In this document: one piece after another, positions 5,912 to 8,924 of the stretch
How the letters are laid out: every line of letters starts with the position of its first letter
Position numbering within the stretch: position 1 is the stretch's first letter
Assembly: GCA_944385265.1 (NCBI GenBank)
Contig: CALWWO010000133.1
Location: 1-8,924 of the forward strand
Reading direction: 5' to 3'
Source: an uncultured Oscillospiraceae bacterium
GTDB taxonomy: Bacteria; Bacillota_A; Clostridia; Oscillospirales; Oscillospiraceae
Length of the DNA stretch: 8,924 nt
Translations under genes and position numbers: made by a program
Notes under the pieces: generated by a model
The model's database searches: none
What the model saw: the letters and a program-made list of their open reading frames with translations, nothing else
Told to the model about the DNA's origin: nothing

Positions 5912-6874
5912 ATGCGTATAACTGTTATAGGATGCGGAAGGTGGGGTTCCTTCATCGCAAAATATCTGTGCGATATAGGGCATAGGGTCACGCTGTACGG
6001 GCGTGAATCCTCTGCAAACATGCAGAACTTTATCGCCACTCGTAAAAATTCGTATCTCACGCTTCCGGAAAACGTCGCTTTGTCGACAGAGCTCGGCTCT
6101 GCGCTTGAATCAGCCGACATCATCGTTATTTCCATCGACGCGCAGGGGGTGCGCGCGCTTACAAAGCAGATAGCCGGGTACGGCGCAAAGAATAAAGTAT
6201 TTATATTGTGCATGAAAGGGCTTGAGATAGAGACAGGCAACAGGCTTTCGCAGATCGCCTCAGGAAATTTCGATCCTTCAAACAAGATAGCAGTATGGCT
6301 CGGTCCCGGTCACGTACAAGATTTTTGCCGCGGCATACCGAATTGCATGGTCATCGACAGCGAGGATGAGATATTGAAGCGTCAGCTTGCCGCAGAATTT
6401 TCCAGCAGCCTGATAAGATTTTATTACGGCAACGATCTTATCGGCAATGAGATAGGCGCGGCGGCAAAAAACGTCGTCGGTATCGCGGCAGGCTTTCTTG
6501 ACGGACTGGCGCTGTCCTCGCTGAAGGGCTCGCTCATGTCTCGCGGCACGCTGGAGATATCACGCCTTATCAAAGCCCTCGGCGGCAGTGAGTTTTCGGC
6601 ATACGGGCTTTGCCACCTCGGCGACTATGAAGCGACCGTTTTCTCACAGCACAGCCACAACCGCCGCTTTGGCGAGATGTTTGTCAAAGGCGAAAAATTC
6701 GACAAGCTTGCAGAGGGGTATTACACCGTGAGAGCGCTGAAGCTGCTCAGCGAGCGCACCGGCACGGAGCTTCCAATATGCGAGGGCGTGTACGACGTTC
6801 TCTATAACGCAACTCCGTTTGAAGCGGCGCTGGAGCGTCTTTTCGCCAGAAGCACAAAAACGGAGTTTTATTGA
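5912..6874 (+). CDS. gpsA: NAD(P)-dependent glycerol-3-phosphate dehydrogenase (GpsA family), divergent
   Basis: This 320-residue protein, slightly shorter than typical GpsA (330-345), would reduce dihydroxyacetone phosphate to sn-glycerol-3-phosphate, the backbone of phospholipids, in the cytosol. It starts with a Rossmann nucleotide-binding loop IGCGRWGS (6-13). Also seen are CMKGLE (100-105) with the first conserved Lys at 102, and NEIGAAAKNVVGIAAG (179-194) with Lys 186 in the catalytic position. The active-site segment HLGDYEATVFSQHSHNRRFG (235-254) keeps Asp 238 and the N-R pair at 250-251. Two motifs are altered: GPGHVQD (131-137) replaces the usual GPSFAxE, and the usual GDL-TC stretch is GDYEATVF. 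It is translationally linked to the DegV gene: the ATG at 5912 is 3 nt after the upstream stop, with GGGGAG (5894-5899) inside that gene as ribosome binding site. The specificity could have drifted, but family membership is clear. Confidence 0.88.
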   Translation: MRITVIGCGRWGSFIAKYLCDIGHRVTLYGRESSANMQNFIATRKNSYLTLPENVALSTELGSALESADIIVISIDAQGVRALTKQIAGYGAKNKVFILCMKGLEIETGNRLSQIASGNFDPSNKIAVWLGPGHVQDFCRGIPNCMVIDSEDEILKRQLAAEFSSSLIRFYYGNDLIGNEIGAAAKNVVGIAAGFLDGLALSSLKGSLMSRGTLEISRLIKALGGSEFSAYGLCHLGDYEATVFSQHSHNRRFGEMFVKGEKFDKLAEGYYTVRALKLLSERTGTELPICEGVYDVLYNATPFEAALERLFARSTKTEFY

Positions 6875-6907
6875 TATATCCTCTCACTCGCGCGGACGAG
6901 AGCCGTC

Positions 6908-7111
6908 TTAATCCTCTGTTATCCGAAAAAGCTCGTTCGGCGTACATTCAAGCAGCAGGCACAGCGCCTCAATATTGTCATAGCGGATAGATTTCGTCTC
7001 GTTATTGACCATCTTGCTGAAATTTTGATAACTCATCCCAAGCTGCTTATACAGCCAATATTTCGTTTTCCCCTTCTTCTCCAACAAATGCAGGACATCT
7101 AATTTTATCAT
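6908..7111 (-). CDS. Small XRE/Cro-CI type helix-turn-helix regulator
   Basis: This 67-residue single-domain DNA-binding protein is of the HTH_26-like XRE group. It runs from MIKLDVLHLLEKKGKTKYWLYKQLGMS, through the recognition helix region SYQNFSKMVNNET, to a C-terminal helix ALCLLLECTPNELF that is typical of this family (residues ~48-61). I chose ATG 7111 rather than ATG 7126. GAGGA lies 8-9 nt before 7111, whereas nothing like a Shine-Dalgarno precedes 7126, and that upstream ATG overlaps the inner stem and Shine-Dalgarno of the RBS hairpin. The gene is convergent with gpsA (33 bp between stops) with no clear terminator there. Its leader forms a hairpin with the ribosome binding site bulged out, and the same DNA could be an operator for autoregulation. 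The target is unknown. Confidence 0.85.
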   Translation of the reverse strand: MIKLDVLHLLEKKGKTKYWLYKQLGMSYQNFSKMVNNETKSIRYDNIEALCLLLECTPNELFRITED

Positions 7112-7155
7112 AAGATATTTCCTCATCTCGTATTTTTTAATGAGATAATATCTTA
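7111..7155 (-). promoter_or_regulatory. Hairpin presenting the XRE gene ribosome binding site
   Basis: On the minus strand the leader reads TAAGATATT, ATCTC, a 12-base loop, GAGAT, GAGGA, AATATCTTA, with the last A being the first base of the start codon. The outer 9 bp (7111-7119/7147-7155) and inner 5 bp (7125-7129/7142-7146) are perfect. The only unpaired stretch in the stem is the 5-base bulge (7120-7124), which is the Shine-Dalgarno GAGGA. As RNA this could modulate initiation; as DNA it is a large dyad suited to repressor binding. Both readings are inference. Confidence 0.6.
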
Positions 7156-7477
7156 GCTTTTCACTTTACATATAGACTAATGCATTATATAATAGAAACA
7201 TCAAGAAACCGGGACGTCCTATTTTAAAACGCCCCCATCTTCGCAATTAATCTGGCTTTTTATAAGTATTTTGGCTTCTAATTTCATACCGCCGCTATTA
7301 TAATAGACGGCGCGGCGCATATCCCCGCAATGCTGGGACCCGGCGTAATTATTTTTGCAGCTTTTAAAGCGGCGGCGCAATAATTCGGGAGATGATGATA
7401 CGGCGCTTTCGCGTCCGCCGGCGGCATACCGCGGTAAAAATCCACACGCCGGCGCGCATATTCGAAATTCTGGGTAC
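7156..7477. other. Gene-free interval between the XRE gene and nfo terminator
   Basis: About 320 bp without a credible gene. Its 5' part is A/T-rich and holds the XRE promoter region. From 7285 it is rich in GC dyads: CCGCC, the perfect 12-bp palindrome CTATTATAATAG (7295-7306) flanked by CGCCG/CGGCG (7290-7294/7308-7312), GCTTTTAAAGC near 7350-7362, GCCGGCGGC near 7420 and ACCGCGGT near 7429. A minus-strand frame (7219-7593) crosses it but runs into the end of nfo and lacks a ribosome binding site. It does not share the core motif of the 1753-2599 arrays. Confidence 0.5.
7184..7189 (-). promoter_or_regulatory. Possible -10 box of the XRE gene
   Basis: Perfect TATAAT on the minus strand, about 73-78 bases before the chosen start codon. 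No convincing -35 hexamer lies at the correct distance (CCGGTT occurs at 17 bp), so the promoter is either activator-dependent or miscalled. Confidence 0.35.
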
Positions 7478-7509
7478 AAAAAAAGCAGGAAAATAATTTT
7501 CCTGCTTTT
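7478..7509 (-). terminator. Intrinsic terminator of nfo
   Basis: Perfect 13-bp stem AAAAGCAGGAAAA/TTTTCCTGCTTTT (7481-7493/7497-7509) with a 3-base loop. On the minus strand it is followed by further T residues, giving a run of seven T. It starts 13 bases beyond the nfo stop codon. Confidence 0.88.
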
Positions 7510-7522
7510 GGGAAGACTGATC

Positions 7523-8356
7523 TTAGTCCTTATATAGCTCTTTAAGCAGCGCAATCTCACGTGCATAACCGGCAAGATCATTCGGTGTTTCAAGATAAAA
7601 CGGCAGCTCGCGCAAAACCGGGTGGTTTATAATTCGCGAAACTGCGTCTATCCCCAAAAATCCGTTCCCGATCGTCTCATGCCTGTCCTTATGACTTGCA
7701 AACGGGTTTTTTGTATCGTTCAGATGTACGGCTTTAAGGCGCTTCAACCCTATCACGCGGTCAAATTCCGTCAAAACGCCGTCAAGATCACCGACAATAT
7801 CGTATCCCCCGTCGTACACGTGGCAGGTATCCAGACAGACGCCGAGCTTATCGGACAGCTCCGTCCTGTCGATTATCTCGCGCAGCTCTTCAAATTTTCC
7901 CCCGATTTCCGAGCCTTTGCCTGCCATCGTCTCAAGCAGGACGGTGGTCGAGATATCAGGCGTCAGCACGAGATTCAGCGTTTCTGCGATTTTTGTTATG
8001 CCGACCTCCGTCCCCTGCTTCACATGGCTGCCGGGATGGAAATTATAGTAATTTCCCGGGACATATTCCATGCGTCTTAAATCATCCGCCATGGTCTCCC
8101 GCGCAAAAGTCAGCACACGCTCGTCAGCGGCGCAGGCGTTAAGCGTATATGGGGCGTGCGCCAAAATATTTAAGATTCCATTTTCTTTTGCAAGATCGTG
8201 GAACAAATCTATATCTTTTTCGTCAATATCTTTTGCCGAACCACCGCGAGGGTTTCTTGTAAAAAATTGGAATACGTTCGCGCCTATGTTTGCAGCGTCT
8301 CTCGCCATCGCCGCAAATCCCTTTGACGCGGACAGGTGACAGCCTATCTTAAGCAT
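7523..8356 (-). CDS. nfo: Endonuclease IV (AP endonuclease)
   Basis: This 277-residue TIM-barrel enzyme cleaves DNA at abasic sites in base-excision repair using three zinc ions. All nine metal ligands known for E. coli Nfo can be matched: H67, H107, E142, D176, H179, H211, D224, H226 and E256. They lie in the segments [54 protein letters not shown] and YLETPND. The frame is open upstream to 8485, but the start is set at ATG 8356. AAAGGAGG (complement of 8366-8373) lies 9 nt upstream, the family begins with M-K-IG-H-S, and the extra 43 residues are basic and unlike the family. It is a single-gene unit with its own promoter and terminator, divergent from the small gene at 8646. Confidence 0.96.
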   Translation of the reverse strand: MLKIGCHLSASKGFAAMARDAANIGANVFQFFTRNPRGGSAKDIDEKDIDLFHDLAKENGILNILAHAPYTLNACAADERVLTFARETMADDLRRMEYVPGNYYNFHPGSHVKQGTEVGITKIAETLNLVLTPDISTTVLLETMAGKGSEIGGKFEELREIIDRTELSDKLGVCLDTCHVYDGGYDIVGDLDGVLTEFDRVIGLKRLKAVHLNDTKNPFASHKDRHETIGNGFLGIDAVSRIINHPVLRELPFYLETPNDLAGYAREIALLKELYKD

Positions 8357-8394
8357 AAAGCTCAGCCTCCTTTTATGCAGTACGGTTTTTCGCC

Positions 8395-8413
8395 CGGCAC
8401 GATTATTGTGCCG
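8395..8413 (-). other. Hairpin in the nfo leader
   Basis: Six-base-pair stem CGGCAC/GTGCCG (8395-8400/8408-8413) with a 7-base A/T-rich loop, in the roughly 125-nt leader predicted between the nfo promoter and start codon. It leaves the AAAGGAGG site free. No known riboswitch was recognised. Confidence 0.35.
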
Positions 8414-8486
8414 TCTTTTCCATTTGACCCGGTGGAGTAAGGAAAAGGGTTTAAATCGCGCGTACAATACCTGTATAACGAACAAT

Positions 8487-8514
8487 ATTGTACCATAAAT
8501 TCAACGCCCGTAAA
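8487..8514 (-). promoter_or_regulatory. Candidate promoter of nfo within inverted repeats
   Basis: On the minus strand, TTTACG (complement of 8509-8514, 4/6) and TACAAT (complement of 8487-8492, 5/6) are 16 bp apart. The -10 box overlaps the perfect palindrome ACAATATTGT (8482-8491). It also lies in one arm of an 8-bp inverted repeat, GTACAATA/TATTGTAC (8462-8469/8486-8493, 16 bases between). Such dyads at a -10 and start site suggest repressor control; no SOS box was found. Confidence 0.5.
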
Positions 8515-8568
8515 ATACAAAATCATGCTTTGTCTTTAAAAGTTTAGGTTATCGATGCAAACTTAATA

Positions 8569-8597
8569 TTGACAAATATATGTTAATACTATATAGT
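8569..8597 (+). promoter_or_regulatory. Strong SigA promoter of the small gene
   Basis: A perfect -35 TTGACA (8569-8574), a 17-bp spacer and TATAGT (8592-8597, 5/6). It is the best promoter in the window. Transcription would start near 8604, leaving a leader of about 40 nt. Confidence 0.82.
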
Positions 8598-8645
8598 TTT
8601 ACTGCATCTACGTCTTAATAAAAAATTTTTTAGGAGAAATTTCCT

Positions 8646-8840
8646 ATGCCTAATTATGAAAAAATGTATCACCTTATGTTCAACTCAATAACTGACGCTC
8701 TTAAAAATATGGAAAATTGCGACTATGACCACGCCCGTCTGATACTTGAAAAAGCTCAGATGGCGGCGGAGGAGATATATATCTCATCCGATAACGGACA
8801 GGACGGACAGGATGGTGCTACGTTCACCATTATAAAATAA
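8646..8840 (+). CDS. Small helical protein of unknown function
   Basis: A 64-residue protein starting MPNYEKMYHLMF. Residues 3-48 look like two amphipathic helices, YEKMYHLMFNSITDALKNME and YDHARLILEKAQMAAEEIYI, with an acidic surface, probably a helical hairpin. The tail (50-57) is a short NGQDGQDG repeat made by a 9-base tandem duplication (8796-8804, 8805-8813). There is no signal peptide, membrane segment or cysteine pair. ATG 8646 has AGGAG (8632-8636) 9 nt upstream and a near-consensus promoter, so it is very likely expressed. It reminds me of short conserved hypothetical proteins common in Clostridia, but I cannot name a family or function. No stem-based terminator was found in the 84 bases that follow; a run of T is present at 8845-8851. 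Confidence 0.78.
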   Translation: MPNYEKMYHLMFNSITDALKNMENCDYDHARLILEKAQMAAEEIYISSDNGQDGQDGATFTIIK

Positions 8841-8924
8841 GATTTTTTTGAGAGCTAAATTGAAGAAGCCGCCGGAAATTCGGCAGCGTCCCATAAGGAA
8901 GTAAAAAGAATTTTGGTAGGAACC

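Noticed and set aside
7219..7593. Minus-strand 124-codon frame between XRE and nfo
   Set aside because: It overlaps the nfo 3' end and its terminator, is basic and low in features, and lacks a ribosome binding site.
8357..8485. N-terminal extension of nfo to ATG 8485
   Set aside because: The added 43 residues do not resemble endonuclease IV, the strong AAAGGAGG precedes ATG 8356, and the extension would cover the likely transcription start.
8479..8493. LexA/DinR-like box (CGAAC) at the nfo promoter
   Set aside because: Only the left half site fits; the right half reads TTGTAC instead of GTTCG.

Overview
The window looks like chromosomal DNA from an uncultured or little-studied member of the Clostridia (Firmicutes), judged from gene content and signals only. 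It carries a RecD2-type helicase rather than a RecBCD RecD, an MreB/Mbl actin homologue, a YwlG/UPF0340 protein, a DegV (FakB-type) fatty-acid carrier, strong AGGAGG-type ribosome binding sites, SigA-like promoters and many intrinsic terminator hairpins. No phage, plasmid, CRISPR, tRNA or rRNA gene was recognised.

Layout. (1) 3-1766, plus strand: the C-terminal ~585 codons of recD2; the start lies outside the window. (2) 1767-3001: about 1.2 kb without a convincing gene. From 1753 to 2599 it is almost continuous small hairpins. Two copies of the same hairpin series face each other, array A on the minus strand and array B on the plus strand, with a looser hairpin block between them. Stem sequences differ between the copies while pairing is kept. 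The last hairpin of array A supplies the final codons and stop of recD2. From about 2645 there is a promoter and then a structured leader. (3) 3002-4033: an mreB/mbl gene whose Shine-Dalgarno region is complementary over 11 bases to a segment about 60 nt upstream. (4) 4212-4247: a bidirectional terminator shared with the convergent ywlG gene (4278-4820, minus). (5) 5036-6874: a two-gene plus-strand operon, a DegV-family protein then a GpsA-like glycerol-3-phosphate dehydrogenase, 3 nt apart. (6) 6908-7111, minus: a small XRE-type HTH regulator whose ribosome binding site lies in a bulge of a long AU-rich hairpin. (7) 7156-7480: non-coding DNA ending in the nfo terminator. (8) 7523-8356, minus: nfo, endonuclease IV, with all nine metal ligands. 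(9) 8646-8840, plus: a 64-residue protein of unknown function behind a near-consensus promoter.

How the genes fit together. recD2 and nfo are DNA maintenance genes. MreB organises lateral wall synthesis. DegV plus GpsA links exogenous or recycled fatty acids to glycerol-3-phosphate supply for phospholipid synthesis. The most unusual items are the paired covarying hairpin arrays between recD2 and mreB, the likely translational switch in the mreB leader, and the hairpin-presented start site of the XRE gene. All rest on reading and hand-pairing the sequence; no database search or folding program was run.
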